A stretch of 64,000 nucleotides of DNA, from positions 2,640,501 to 2,704,500 of the forward strand of contig NZ_CP015614.1 of NCBI RefSeq assembly GCF_000635915.2. Direction: 5' to 3'. Source of the stretch: Brevundimonas naejangsanensis (lineage in GTDB: Bacteria > Pseudomonadota > Alphaproteobacteria > Caulobacterales > Caulobacteraceae). The notes under the pieces are model-generated. The model searched no databases. It was not told the origin of the DNA and worked only from the letters and a program-made list of their open reading frames with translations. Numbering within the stretch: the first letter of the stretch is position 1; each line of letters begins with the position of its first letter. Made by a program: the position numbers and the translations under genes. Shown piece by piece: positions 17,307 through 25,581 of this stretch.

Positions 17307-18830
17307 ATGTTTGAGGCTCTGAACGAGCGGCTGACAGGCGTATTCGACCGGATCACCGGCCGCGGCGCCCTGTCCGAAAAGGATGTCGAGGAGGCCCTGC
17401 GCGAGGTCCGCGTCGCCCTGCTCGAGGCCGACGTCGCCCTGCCGGTCGTCAAGGACTTCATCGCCCGCGCCAAGACGGCCGCGACCGGCGAGGACGTCAT
17501 CCGCGCGGTCAAGCCCGCCGATCAGGTCATCAAGATCGTCTATGACGGCCTGGTCGACATGCTGGGCGGCGAAGAGCCGGTTCCGCTGAACACCAATGCG
17601 ACCCCGCCCGCCGTCGTGCTGATGGCCGGTCTGCAGGGCTCGGGCAAGACGACGACCTCGGCCAAGCTGGCCCTGCGCCTGTCGAAGTTCGACAAGAAGA
17701 AGGTCATGATGGCCTCGCTGGACACGCGTCGTCCGGCGGCCATGGAGCAGCTGGCCACCCTGGGCCAGCAGATCGAGGTCGCGACCCTGCCCATCGTGGC
17801 CGGCGAGAGCGCGGTCCAGATCACCCGCCGCGCGCTGCAATCGGCCAAGCTGCAGGGCTTCGATGTCCTGATCCTCGACACCGCCGGCCGCATCACCCTG
17901 GACGAAGGGCTGATGAACGAGGTGGCCGAGGTCGCGCAGATCGCCAAGCCGGTCGAGACCCTGCTGGTCGCCGACAGCCTGACCGGTCAGGACGCCGTGC
18001 GCACCGCCGCCGCCTTCCACGAACGCCTGCCGCTGACCGGTCTGGTGCTGACCCGCGCCGATGGCGACGGGCGCGGCGGCGCCATGCTGTCGATGCGCGC
18101 CGTCACCGGCCTGCCGATCAAATATCTGGGCGCGGGCGAAAAGGTCGATGCGCTGGACGTCTTTGACGCCCGCCGCGTCGCCGGCCGCATCCTGGGTCAG
18201 GGGGACATCGTCGCCCTGGTCGAGAAGGCTGCGGGCGAGCTGGACCAGGCCAAGGCCGAGAAGATGGCCCGCAAGCTGGCCAAGGGTCAGTTTGACCTGG
18301 ACGACCTGGCGGGCCAGCTGAACCAGATGAAGAAGATGGGCGGTCTTCAGGGCATCATGGGCCTGTTGCCCGGCGTGGCCAAGCTGAAGAACCAGATGGC
18401 CGAGAACAACGTCTCGGACAAGATGATCGACCGCCAACTGGCCGTCATCAACTCCATGACCAAGGCCGAGCGCAAGAAGCCGGACCTGCTGAACGCCAGC
18501 CGCAAGAAGCGCGTGGCCAAGGGCGCCGGCGTCGAGGTCCAGGACATCAACCGCCTGCTGAAGCAGCACCGGCAGATGGCCGACATGGTCAAGTCCCTGT
18601 CCAAGGGCGGCGGCAAGAACCTGCAGAAAATGGCCTCCATGATGGGCGGCCTGCCCGGCATAGGCGGCGGCGGTAAGGACATGAACCGCTTGAAGGCCCT
18701 GGGCGGCGGCAAGATGCCGGAACCCTCGGACGATGAAATGAAAGCCATTCAGGACCGCTTGGCGGGTCTGGGCGGCGGACAACTTCCGGGGGGCCTTCCG
18801 GGTCTGCCGGGCTTCCCCAAAAAGAACTAA
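17307..18830 (+). CDS. ffh: Signal recognition particle protein Ffh (SRP54)
   Basis: GTPase that binds signal sequences with 4.5S RNA and targets ribosomes to FtsY at the membrane. The 507-residue protein has an N domain (ALLEADVALPVV), a G domain with GLQGSGKTT (108-116), DTRRPAAMEQL, DTAGR and TRADGDGRGGA, and a methionine-rich M domain from about residue 300 (QLNQMKKMGG, GMAS-like helices). The C-terminus is a Gly/Leu/Pro-rich tail. rpsP follows after 24 bases, so ffh-rpsP form one unit. Confidence 0.97.
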   Translation: MFEALNERLTGVFDRITGRGALSEKDVEEALREVRVALLEADVALPVVKDFIARAKTAATGEDVIRAVKPADQVIKIVYDGLVDMLGGEEPVPLNTNATPPAVVLMAGLQGSGKTTTSAKLALRLSKFDKKKVMMASLDTRRPAAMEQLATLGQQIEVATLPIVAGESAVQITRRALQSAKLQGFDVLILDTAGRITLDEGLMNEVAEVAQIAKPVETLLVADSLTGQDAVRTAAAFHERLPLTGLVLTRADGDGRGGAMLSMRAVTGLPIKYLGAGEKVDALDVFDARRVAGRILGQGDIVALVEKAAGELDQAKAEKMARKLAKGQFDLDDLAGQLNQMKKMGGLQGIMGLLPGVAKLKNQMAENNVSDKMIDRQLAVINSMTKAERKKPDLLNASRKKRVAKGAGVEVQDINRLLKQHRQMADMVKSLSKGGGKNLQKMASMMGGLPGIGGGGKDMNRLKALGGGKMPEPSDDEMKAIQDRLAGLGGGQLPGGLPGLPGFPKKN

Positions 18831-18854
18831 CGCCTTTCTAGAAAGAGACTGAAA

Positions 18855-19367
18855 ATGCTGAAGATTCGTCTGTCCCGCGGCGGCGCCAAGAAGCGCCCCT
18901 ACTACCACATCGTCATCGCCGACTCGCACGCCCCGCGCGACGGCAAGTTCATCGAGCGCGTCGGCAGCTACAACCCGATGCTGCCCAAGGACAGCGCCAC
19001 CCCGCGCATCGTCCTGAAGGCCGACCGCATCGCCGAGTGGCTCGCCAAGGGCGCCCAGCCGACCGACCGCGTCGCCCGCTTCATCAGCCAGAGCCAGGAC
19101 GAAGCGCTGGCCGGCAAGGTCCAGTGGGTCCAGGGCAACAACCCGAAGAAGGCCGAGCCGGGCAAGAAGGCCCAGGAACGCGCCGCCGAGCGCGCGCAGC
19201 GCGAAGCCGACCGCCTGGAAGCCGAAGCCGCCGCCAAGGCCGAGGCCGCTGAGGCCGCCGCCGCCGCTGCCGCCGCTCCGGCCGTGGAAGAAGCTCCGGC
19301 TGAAGAAGCCCCTGCGGCTGAAGCGCCTGCCGAAGCCGCCGCTGAGGCGACCGAAGAGCAGGCCTAA
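18855..19367 (+). CDS. rpsP: 30S ribosomal protein S16 with long Ala/Glu-rich extension
   Basis: Small-subunit ribosomal protein. Residues 1 to about 85 are the normal S16 core ([28 protein letters not shown]). The remaining 85 residues are an extension: a basic Lys/Arg/Glu helix, then an Ala/Glu/Pro low-complexity tail ending EATEEQA. Bacterial S16 is usually 80-90 residues; extended forms are known in alphaproteobacteria, so this is lineage-typical rather than an artefact. AGAAAGAGAC precedes the ATG. A strong terminator after the stop separates it from rimM. Confidence 0.96.
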   Translation: MLKIRLSRGGAKKRPYYHIVIADSHAPRDGKFIERVGSYNPMLPKDSATPRIVLKADRIAEWLAKGAQPTDRVARFISQSQDEALAGKVQWVQGNNPKKAEPGKKAQERAAERAQREADRLEAEAAAKAEAAEAAAAAAAAPAVEEAPAEEAPAAEAPAEAAAEATEEQA

Positions 19368-19405
19368 GCCTTACTTTTCATCCGGCTGCGGCCGGTTGAA
19401 ACGGG

Positions 19406-19436
19406 AAAGCAGCGTCCTTTCGGGGCGCTGCTTTTC
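19406..19436 (+). terminator. Rho-independent terminator after rpsP
   Basis: AAGCAGCGTCC (19407-19417) pairs with GGGGCGCTGCTT (19422-19433), one G-T pair, with a TTTC loop and a TTTTCTGCT tail. It lies between rpsP and rimM, so rimM likely has its own promoter or depends on readthrough. Confidence 0.8.
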
Positions 19437-19476
19437 TGCTATCTGGACCCCATCGCATCGGTAAACGGAGCCCGGT

Positions 19477-20004
19477 ATGAGCAACGAAGACAGACTGATC
19501 CTGGTGGGCCAGATCGGCGGCGCCTTCGGCGTGAAGGGCGAGGTGCGCATCAGCGCCTATACCGCCGACCCCATGGCCCTGGTCGGCTATTCGCCGCTTC
19601 TGGGCGCCGACGGCAAGCCGGCGCTGACGCTGATCTCGGCCCGGCCGGACAAGGCGGGCGTGGTGGCGCGGGTCAAGGAAATCGCCACCAAGGAAGAGGC
19701 CGACGCCCGGCGCGGCCAGAAGCTGTTCGTCACGCGCGACGCCTTGCCGGAGCCGGAGGAGGACGAGTTCTACCTGACCGACCTGGTCGGCCTGGAGGGG
19801 CGTGATCCGGCCGACGTGGTGCTGGGCAAGGTCAAGTCGGTCCAGAACTTCGGCGCCGACGACATGCTGGAGATCGCCCCGGCCGAGGGCGGTCCGACCT
19901 GGTACCTGCCCTTCACCCGCGAGACGGCGCCGGAACTGCACATCAATGAAGGCTGGCTGCGCATCGTCCGCCCGACCGAAGTCAGCGACCGCGACGAAGA
20001 CTGA
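19477..20004 (+). CDS. rimM: Ribosome maturation factor RimM
   Basis: Binds ribosomal protein S19 and assists assembly of the 30S head. The 175-residue protein has the N-terminal RimM barrel (VGQIGGAFGVKGEVRI) and the C-terminal PRC barrel (EFYLTDLVGL, LPFTRETAPELHI). In many bacteria the order is rpsP-rimM-trmD-rplS; here trmD and rplS do not follow and a GST gene comes next. GGAGCCCGGT precedes the ATG. Confidence 0.95.
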   Translation: MSNEDRLILVGQIGGAFGVKGEVRISAYTADPMALVGYSPLLGADGKPALTLISARPDKAGVVARVKEIATKEEADARRGQKLFVTRDALPEPEEDEFYLTDLVGLEGRDPADVVLGKVKSVQNFGADDMLEIAPAEGGPTWYLPFTRETAPELHINEGWLRIVRPTEVSDRDED

Positions 20005-20087
20005 CGCGCGGACATTCGCCGCATGGGCGGTTGCGGATCGTCTTACGGTTCCCGACATGGACAGGGTCACACCAGCCGGAGCGTTCC

Positions 20088-20792
20088 ATGGCCGACCTGT
20101 CCGCCTTCCCCGTCACCCGTCAGTTTCCGCCGCAGCATCCGGACCGACTTCAGCTCTATTCGCTGCCGACGCCCAATGGGGTGAAGGTGTCGATCCTGCT
20201 GGAGGAGCTGGGTCTGCCCTATGAGGCCCATCTGGTCGACATCGGCAAGGATGAGACCTGGACGCCGGAGTTTCTGTCTCTGAACCCCAACGGCAAGATC
20301 CCCGCCATCATCGATCCCGACGGCCCCGGCGGAAAGCCGCTGCCCCTGTTCGAATCCGGCGCCATCCTGGTCTATCTGGCCGAGAAGACGGGGCGCTTCC
20401 TGCCCGCCGATCCGGCGGCGCGCTATGAGACGCTGCAGTGGGTCTTCTTCCAGATGGCGGCCATCGGCCCGATGTTCGGCCAACTGGGCTTCTTCCACAG
20501 GTTCGCCGGGCGCGAGTACGAGGACAAGCGGCCGCGCGATCGCTACGTCGCCGAGTCCAAGCGGTTGCTGGGCGTGCTGGAGGGAAGGCTCGAGGGTCGC
20601 GACTGGATCATGGGCGCCGACTACACCATCGCCGACATCGCCATCCTGGGCTGGGTGCGCAACCTGATCGGCTTCTATGAGGCGGGCGATCTGGTCGGCT
20701 TTTCCGACTTCCCGCGCGTCGGCGCCTGGCTGAAGCGGGGCCTGGCGCGTCCGGCGGTGCAGCGCGGGCTGGAGATCCCGGCGCGATCGTAA
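20088..20792 (+). CDS. Glutathione S-transferase family protein (YfcG/Ure2p-like)
   Basis: A 234-residue GST with an N-terminal thioredoxin-like domain (LYSLPTPNGVKVSILLEELGLPYE, with NPNGKIPAI and ESGAILVYLAEK contacting glutathione) and a helical C-terminal domain. TPNG near the start and the overall layout match the YfcG/Ure2p disulfide-bond oxidoreductase group, whose members reduce disulfides with glutathione; the precise substrate is unknown. I use ATG 20088; an in-frame codon at 20031 would add an unrelated extension. Confidence 0.9.
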   Translation: MADLSAFPVTRQFPPQHPDRLQLYSLPTPNGVKVSILLEELGLPYEAHLVDIGKDETWTPEFLSLNPNGKIPAIIDPDGPGGKPLPLFESGAILVYLAEKTGRFLPADPAARYETLQWVFFQMAAIGPMFGQLGFFHRFAGREYEDKRPRDRYVAESKRLLGVLEGRLEGRDWIMGADYTIADIAILGWVRNLIGFYEAGDLVGFSDFPRVGAWLKRGLARPAVQRGLEIPARS

Positions 20793-20830
20793 ATGGAGGC
20801 GGGGGCGCGACGCCGCGGCCCCGCGTCGAC

Positions 20831-21004
20831 CTAGACTTCTTCGGTCGGGGCGTCGCCGACGTGCTTCTTGATCGACTCTATGGCCCGCTTGGCGCCCGAC
20901 TTGTCGGAATAGCCCTCGGTCGAGAAGATGACCTCCGAGTTGTATTTGAACCGGACGCGGAACTCGCCGGCCTTGTCTTGGTAGACCTCGAACTTGTGCG
21001 CCAT
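20831..21004 (-). CDS. YegP-like DUF1508 small protein (57 residues)
   Basis: A 57-residue protein found by translating the minus strand between the GST and KTSC genes. It begins MAHKFEVYQDKAGEFRVRF and continues to EGYSDKSGAKRAIESIKKH, matching the YegP/DUF1508 (UPF0339) pattern: an aromatic strand, KAGEFR, an SEGY-type turn and a basic helix. The domain is usually present as one or two copies; here it is one. GAGG lies upstream of the ATG with suitable spacing. Function of the family is unknown. The gene is small but its codon use and domain match are convincing. Confidence 0.8.
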   Translation of the reverse strand: MAHKFEVYQDKAGEFRVRFKYNSEVIFSTEGYSDKSGAKRAIESIKKHVGDAPTEEV

Positions 21005-21131
21005 GATCGCCTCGCTTCGCAGGCCCCAGTCGGCCCAAGGTCAAGCTGACATAGTCGCTTCGCTCGTCAATGCCCCGCCGAACACGGGTGCGTGAGGGGG
21101 AGCCGAGACGCCGGCTGGCCGTTCTCCCCTT

Positions 21132-21365
21132 ATGCCGTCCAGCGTCATCCGCCGCTTCAGCTATGACGAGGCCGCCCGTCGATTGCGGCTGACCTTCGTC
21201 TCGGGCGCCGTCTACGACTACGACGACGTGCCGCCGGAGGTGGCCAAGGGTCTGGCGCAGGCGTCGTCAAAGGGGCGCTTCTTCGGGCTGCGCGTTCGCG
21301 ACCGCTATCCCTGTCGCCGGGTGTTCAGCGCGCGCCAATCCAGCGACGCGCGGCCAGGGCGATGA
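21132..21365 (+). CDS. KTSC domain protein
   Basis: A 77-residue protein with a KTSC domain over residues 3-65: SSVIRRFSYDEAARRLRLTF, VYDYDDVPPEV, and the closing SKGRFFGLRVRDRYP. KTSC domains are small RNA-binding-associated modules, sometimes fused to lysyl-tRNA synthetase-like proteins; the stand-alone form has no known role. The family-conserved cysteine position is not evident at the end of this copy. Its 3' end overlaps the convergent benE gene by 41 bases, so the last ten residues are constrained by both frames. Confidence 0.82.
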   Translation: MPSSVIRRFSYDEAARRLRLTFVSGAVYDYDDVPPEVAKGLAQASSKGRFFGLRVRDRYPCRRVFSARQSSDARPGR

Positions 21366-22494
21366 AGCCGACCGCCAGGCCCCAGAAGGCCGAACCCACC
21401 CCGAACAGCACCATGCCCGACGCCGTGGCGGCGAAGGTCAGCACGGCCGCCTCGCGATCTTCGGGCGCGCTCATCATGCCGCTCAGCGACCCCGTCAACG
21501 GAGCGATCAGAGCCAGGCCGGTCAGGAGCGCCAGCGCCCCCGTCGGCATGGCGATGAACAGGCCGGCCAGGGGCGCGGCGAACAGGGCGACGACCAAGTA
21601 GAAGAGGCCGTAGATCACCCCCACGGTCCAACGCCGCGCGGGGTCAGGATGGGCGTCCGGCCCAGTGCAGATGGCGGCGGTGATGGCGGCCAGGTTGACC
21701 CCATGCGCGCCGAAGGGGGCGAGAAGCGTGCTGGTCAGGCCACCCCAGAAGATCAGTTTTCCGGTGGGCGGCGCGTAGCCGGCGGCCCTCAGCACCACCA
21801 GCCCCGGCAGGTTCTGCGAGGCCAGGGTCACCAGATACAGCGGCAGGGCCAGGCTGACCGCCGCCTTCCAGTCGAAGGCGGGCCGAACCGGCGACAGGCT
21901 GCCGAACAGGCCGCTCCCCTGCGGCAAGCCCAACTGGCCCCGCCAGGCCAGGACCGCGAAGGCGGCGACCAGGACGGCGGGCAGGGCCCAGGCGGGCGCC
22001 AGGCGGCGCATGACCAGGAACACCAGCAGCAGGCCCCCGGCCAGGGCCAGATCGCTCGGAAACACCAAAAACAGCTTGAGGCAGAAAGGCAGGAGCACGC
22101 CCGCCAGCATGGCCGAGGCGACGGTCGCGGGGATGCGCTCGGCCAGCCGACCCAGGGCCGGAATCATCCCCGTCAGCGTCATCATCACGCCGGCCAGGAC
22201 GAAGGCGCCGACGGCGGTGCTCCACCCCAGGCCGAGCGTCGAAGCCGCCAGCAGGGCGGCGCCGGGCGTCGACCAGGCCAGGATGACCGGCGTCTTCAGC
22301 CGCCAGCTGAGCAAGGCGCCCGGCACGGCGATGCCCAGGCACAGCGCCGTGACCATGGAGACGATCTGTTCGGGCGAGGCGCCCATCGCCTGTCCGGCCT
22401 GCACCACCAGGGCGACCGTGCCGCCGAAACCGACGATCGTGGCCACGGCGGCGGCGGAGAAGCTGGCGGGGGGCGGCAGGCGCAAGGAATTCAT
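21325..22494 (-). CDS. benE: BenE family benzoate/H+ symporter-like transporter
   Basis: A 389-residue integral membrane protein of about 12 helices in the BenE family: FGGTVALVVQAGQAMG, WSTPGAALL, GMIPALGRLAERIP, and GAHGVNLAAITAAICTGPDAHPDPARRW, a family hallmark. Members import benzoate with protons, but the substrate is often unverified, and no benzoate-degradation genes are near. It ends within the 3' end of the KTSC gene. The upstream gap to fabI contains the fabI terminator. Confidence 0.9.
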   Translation of the reverse strand: MNSLRLPPPASFSAAAVATIVGFGGTVALVVQAGQAMGASPEQIVSMVTALCLGIAVPGALLSWRLKTPVILAWSTPGAALLAASTLGLGWSTAVGAFVLAGVMMTLTGMIPALGRLAERIPATVASAMLAGVLLPFCLKLFLVFPSDLALAGGLLLVFLVMRRLAPAWALPAVLVAAFAVLAWRGQLGLPQGSGLFGSLSPVRPAFDWKAAVSLALPLYLVTLASQNLPGLVVLRAAGYAPPTGKLIFWGGLTSTLLAPFGAHGVNLAAITAAICTGPDAHPDPARRWTVGVIYGLFYLVVALFAAPLAGLFIAMPTGALALLTGLALIAPLTGSLSGMMSAPEDREAAVLTFAATASGMVLFGVGSAFWGLAVGFIALAARRWIGAR

Positions 22495-22536
22495 GCGCCC
22501 AAGCTAGGCTGGGCTGCGCACCACCGGAAGAGGGGC

Positions 22537-22568
22537 AAAGAAAAGGGCCGTCGGTTCGCCGACGGCCC
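22537..22568 (-). terminator. Rho-independent terminator of fabI
   Basis: GGGCCGTCGG (22545-22554) and CCGACGGCCC (22559-22568) form a perfect 10 bp stem with a TTCG loop. On the minus strand it is followed by TTTTCTTTG. It begins 26 bases after the fabI stop. Confidence 0.88.
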
Positions 22569-22593
22569 TGATTTCCGCTCAGGCGAGGCTGGC

Positions 22594-23415
22594 TCAGCCC
22601 TCCATGTCGTCCGGCAGGCCGACGGCGTGGAAGCCGGCGTCGACGTGGACGACTTCGCCCGTGGTCGAGCGGCCCAGATCCGAGCACAGCCACAGGGCGG
22701 CGCCGGCGACGCCTTCCATCGAGGTCTCTTCCTTGATCAGCGAGAATTGCGCCGACTTGGAGTGCAGGCCGCGCCCGCCGGCGATGCCCGCCAGCGACAG
22801 GGTGCGCATGGCGCCCGCCGAGATGGCGTTGACGCGGATGCCCTTCGGACCGAGATCGCGCGCGATATAGCGGGTGGCGGCTTCCAGCGCGGCCTTGGCC
22901 ACGCCCATGGTGTTGTAGTTCGGGATGACCCGTTCGGAGCCGAGGTAGGTCAGGGTGATCATCGAGCCGCCGTTGGGCATCAGCTTGGCCGAGCGCTTGG
23001 CCACGTCGACGAAGCTGAAGGCCGAGATGTTCATGGCCAGCAGGAAGCTGTCGCGGGTGGTGTTGTCGACGAAGGAGCCCTTCAGCTCGTCCTTGTTGGC
23101 GAAGGCCACCGAGTGGACGACGAAGTCGATCGTGCCGAACTCCTTCTCCAGCTCGGCGAAGGCGGCGTCCATCGAGGCGTCGTCGGTGACGTCAGCCTGG
23201 ATCAGCAGCTTGGCGCCGACGCTTTCGGCCAGCGGGCGCACGCGGCGCTCAAGACCCTCGCCCAGATAGGTGAAGGCCAGCTCGGCGCCCTGGGCGGCCA
23301 GCTGCGAGGCGATGCCCCAGGCGATGGAGTTGGAGTTGGCCACCCCCATGATCAGGCCCTTCTTGCCCTTCATGAGTTCGCCGGTGGGCATGTCCCAGCC
23401 TTCGCTCGTCGCCAT
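22594..23415 (-). CDS. fabI: Enoyl-[acyl-carrier-protein] reductase FabI (NADH)
   Basis: Last step of each fatty acid elongation cycle, and the triclosan/isoniazid-class target. The 273-residue SDR protein has the FabI-type cofactor motif GVANSNSIAWGIA, the active-site Tyr157 and Tyr167 with Lys174 (Y-x6-K) and ISAGAMRTL. GGAGA eight bases before the ATG supports the start. It complements fabA and fabB at the end of the window but is transcribed alone. Confidence 0.96.
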   Translation of the reverse strand: MATSEGWDMPTGELMKGKKGLIMGVANSNSIAWGIASQLAAQGAELAFTYLGEGLERRVRPLAESVGAKLLIQADVTDDASMDAAFAELEKEFGTIDFVVHSVAFANKDELKGSFVDNTTRDSFLLAMNISAFSFVDVAKRSAKLMPNGGSMITLTYLGSERVIPNYNTMGVAKAALEAATRYIARDLGPKGIRVNAISAGAMRTLSLAGIAGGRGLHSKSAQFSLIKEETSMEGVAGAALWLCSDLGRSTTGEVVHVDAGFHAVGLPDDMEG

Positions 23416-23524
23416 GGGTTCGTCTCCGTATCTAGAACTTGATCCGCCTTTTGGACGGGCGCGCGGCGGGTGACAAGTGAGTGCTGACGCTGGCGTTTAC
23501 CCGCCGTCGGCCTAAGTTGACGTC

Positions 23525-23866
23525 ATGAGCTTCGACGCCGACAGTTCGCACGCACAGCCGCAGGCTGGTCCCGTCTTCTTCGACCGCCGCGAACTGGACC
23601 AGATGCTGCGGGTTTATGGGCGGATGGTGGCGGCGGGCGAATGGCGCGACTACGCCATGGCCGGGGCCAGGGAGCACGCCGAGTTCGCCGTCTTCCGCCG
23701 CCACGGCGACGCGCCCGTCTATCGCATCGAGAAACGCCCCGCCCTGCGCCTGAAACAGGGCCAGTGGGCGGTGATCGGCGAGGGCGGCCATGTGCTGAAA
23801 CGCGGCCGCGATCTGGCCCAGGTGCTGCGCGTGTTCGACAGTCGGAAGTTCACGGTGGTGGAGTAG
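23525..23866 (+). CDS. DUF2794 domain protein
   Basis: A 113-residue protein of DUF2794, an alphaproteobacterial family of unknown function. Typical pieces: VFFDRRELDQML, VYGRMVAAGEWRDYAM, FAVFRRHGDAPVYRIEKRP and HVLKRGRDLAQVLRV. No signal peptide or membrane segment is seen, so it is probably cytoplasmic. It is divergent from fabI across a 109-base gap. I do not recognise a function. Confidence 0.87.
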   Translation: MSFDADSSHAQPQAGPVFFDRRELDQMLRVYGRMVAAGEWRDYAMAGAREHAEFAVFRRHGDAPVYRIEKRPALRLKQGQWAVIGEGGHVLKRGRDLAQVLRVFDSRKFTVVE

Positions 23867-23925
23867 GGCGGTCTCGCCCCTCGTCCTCGACCTCTCCTTG
23901 CCGTCAGCCTCAACCCCTCTCTCCG

Positions 23926-24031
23926 CCGTCATCCTCGGGCTTGACCCGAGGATCGGGTTGTCTTCGCGCGAGGCATAGACGGTCGAGGACGCAGCGTGGC
24001 TCGATCCTCGGGTCAAGCCCGAGGATGACGG
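23926..24031. repeat. Inverted pair of a dispersed REP-like palindrome
   Basis: A 30-base element (23926-23955) and its exact reverse complement (24002-24031) flank 46 bases. Each arm contains the core ATCCTCGGGTCAAGCCCGAGGAT, itself a 9 bp hairpin with a five-base loop. Three more copies lie at 41081, 41158 and 41518. Confidence 0.88.
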
Positions 24032-24048
24032 AGGCAATGGCGCCAATT

Positions 24049-24084
24049 CCAAAGAAAAAGGCCCCGACGTCGCCGTGGGGGCCT
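24049..24084 (-). terminator. Terminator downstream of the BI-1-like gene
   Basis: On the minus strand AGGCCCC and GGGGCCT (24078-24084 with 24059-24065) form a stem followed by TTTTTCTTT. It lies about 80 bases after the stop of the Bax-inhibitor-like gene. Confidence 0.6.
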
Positions 24085-24162
24085 CATTCTTTCTTGGACT
24101 ATCGCCCTTCGCGCTCAAGTCGGCCGTGACCGCGTCACGGCCATAGCGCGCTCACAAAGCCT

Positions 24163-24915
24163 CTATTCGCGGCTGCCGCCCATGAAGGCCAGCAGGAACT
24201 GGAACAGGTTGATGAAGTTGATGAACAGGCTCAGGGCCCCGAAGCCCGTGGCCACGCCCATGGCGTTCTTGTCGCCGCCCAGGGCGTAGTAGGTCATCTT
24301 CAGACGCTGGGTGTCATAGGCGATCAAGCCCGAGAAGATCAGCACGCCCAGCCCCGAGATCACCAGGCCGAACATGCCCGACTTCACCAGGAAGGCGTTG
24401 ACCAGCATGGCCAGGATCAGGCCGATCAGGGCCATGATCAGGAAGGTGCCCATGCCGCTGAGGTCCTTCTTGGTCGTGTAGCCGACCAGGCTCAGACCCG
24501 CGAAGGCGGCGGCGGTGACGAAGAAGGTCGAGGCCAGCGAACCGCCCGTATAGCGCAGGAACAGCACGCCCAGACCCGCGCCGATGGTGGCGACCACGGC
24601 CCAGTAGAGCATGTTCACGCCCTTGGCCGTCGGGTTCTTCATGAAGAACATGGAGCCGAACAGCATGACCAGCGGCGAGAACTGGATGATCATGCCCAGC
24701 ATGGTCAGGCCGATGCGGCCGTCCGGCATGCGGGCGAACAGCAGCTGCTGCACGGCGGGGACGTTGCCGGTGACGTAGGCCAGGACGCCGGCGACGACCA
24801 GACCGATCGCTAGCTTGTTGTAGACGCCCAGCATGAAGGCGCGCAGGCCGGCGTCGACGGACATGTCCGCCGACTGCGGAAGCGGGCGCGCATAGCCGTT
24901 GTTGAAATCGCTCAT
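24163..24915 (-). CDS. Bax inhibitor-1/YccA family membrane protein
   Basis: A 250-residue protein with seven hydrophobic segments (first about residues 28-50, last about 226-245) of the BI-1/YccA/YbhL family, putative calcium-leak channels or protease modulators in the inner membrane. Family signatures include IFSGLIAYDTQRLK, with the pore-lining Asp, and ALSLFINFINLFQFLL at the C-terminus. The start at 24915 gives the usual short polar N-terminus; in-frame codons further upstream give an unrelated extension. Physiological role is unknown. The gene is transcribed alone. Confidence 0.92.
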   Translation of the reverse strand: MSDFNNGYARPLPQSADMSVDAGLRAFMLGVYNKLAIGLVVAGVLAYVTGNVPAVQQLLFARMPDGRIGLTMLGMIIQFSPLVMLFGSMFFMKNPTAKGVNMLYWAVVATIGAGLGVLFLRYTGGSLASTFFVTAAAFAGLSLVGYTTKKDLSGMGTFLIMALIGLILAMLVNAFLVKSGMFGLVISGLGVLIFSGLIAYDTQRLKMTYYALGGDKNAMGVATGFGALSLFINFINLFQFLLAFMGGSRE

Positions 24916-25041
24916 CGCGAAAGAAGTCTCCCATTCGGCCGGGATGGTCCCGACCTTTGGCTCAAATATCGGCACGCCGGGGCGTCCATGCAAGAAAAAG
25001 CGGGCTTCCGGCCGGCGGTTCCGCCCGCTACCAAGGGTCGC

Positions 25042-25581
25042 ATGCTACGTCTGTTCACCGCCATCGCCATTCCCGAGGACGTCGCCGAGACCCTGGCGCG
25101 GCGGCAGTCCGGCCTGCCCGGCGCCCGCTGGCGGCCGCTGGACGCCCTGCACGTCACCCTGGCCTTCTATGGCGAGGCGTCCGAGCACACAGCCGACGAC
25201 CTGGCCTCCGAGCTGACCCGCGCCGAGGGCGGGGGGCCCTTTAAGCTCACCCTGAGCGGCGTCGGCGCCTTCGGCGACGCCCATCGCAGCCACACCCTGT
25301 GGGCCGGGTTGGAGCGGTCCGAACCGCTGAACGTCCTGGCCGGGCGTTGCCGGTCGGCCGGCGAGCGCGCGGGCGTCCCGCCGGAGAAGCGCGAATACCG
25401 GCCGCACGTCACCCTGGCCTATCTGAAGCCCCAGGCGAACCCCGACCGCATCGGCGCCTGGATCGCCGGGCACAACCTGTTGAAGTCGCCGCCGATCCGG
25501 GTGGATCGCTTCGGCCTCTACTCCAGCATCCTGACCGGGGACGGCAGCGTCTACACCCTGGAGCGGGAGTATCTGTTGTGA
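25042..25581 (+). CDS. thpR: RNA 2',3'-cyclic phosphodiesterase ThpR (LigT-like)
   Basis: A 2H phosphoesterase of 179 residues. The two catalytic motifs HVTLAF and HVTLAY are both present (about 35 and 117), with LFTAIAIPEDV at the start. The family opens RNA 2',3'-cyclic ends and can act as a 2'-5' RNA ligase in vitro. I use ATG 25042, where the conserved fold begins; 24988 is an in-frame alternative. The GTG start of the next gene overlaps the stop, so both are co-translated. Confidence 0.92.
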   Translation: MLRLFTAIAIPEDVAETLARRQSGLPGARWRPLDALHVTLAFYGEASEHTADDLASELTRAEGGGPFKLTLSGVGAFGDAHRSHTLWAGLERSEPLNVLAGRCRSAGERAGVPPEKREYRPHVTLAYLKPQANPDRIGAWIAGHNLLKSPPIRVDRFGLYSSILTGDGSVYTLEREYLL

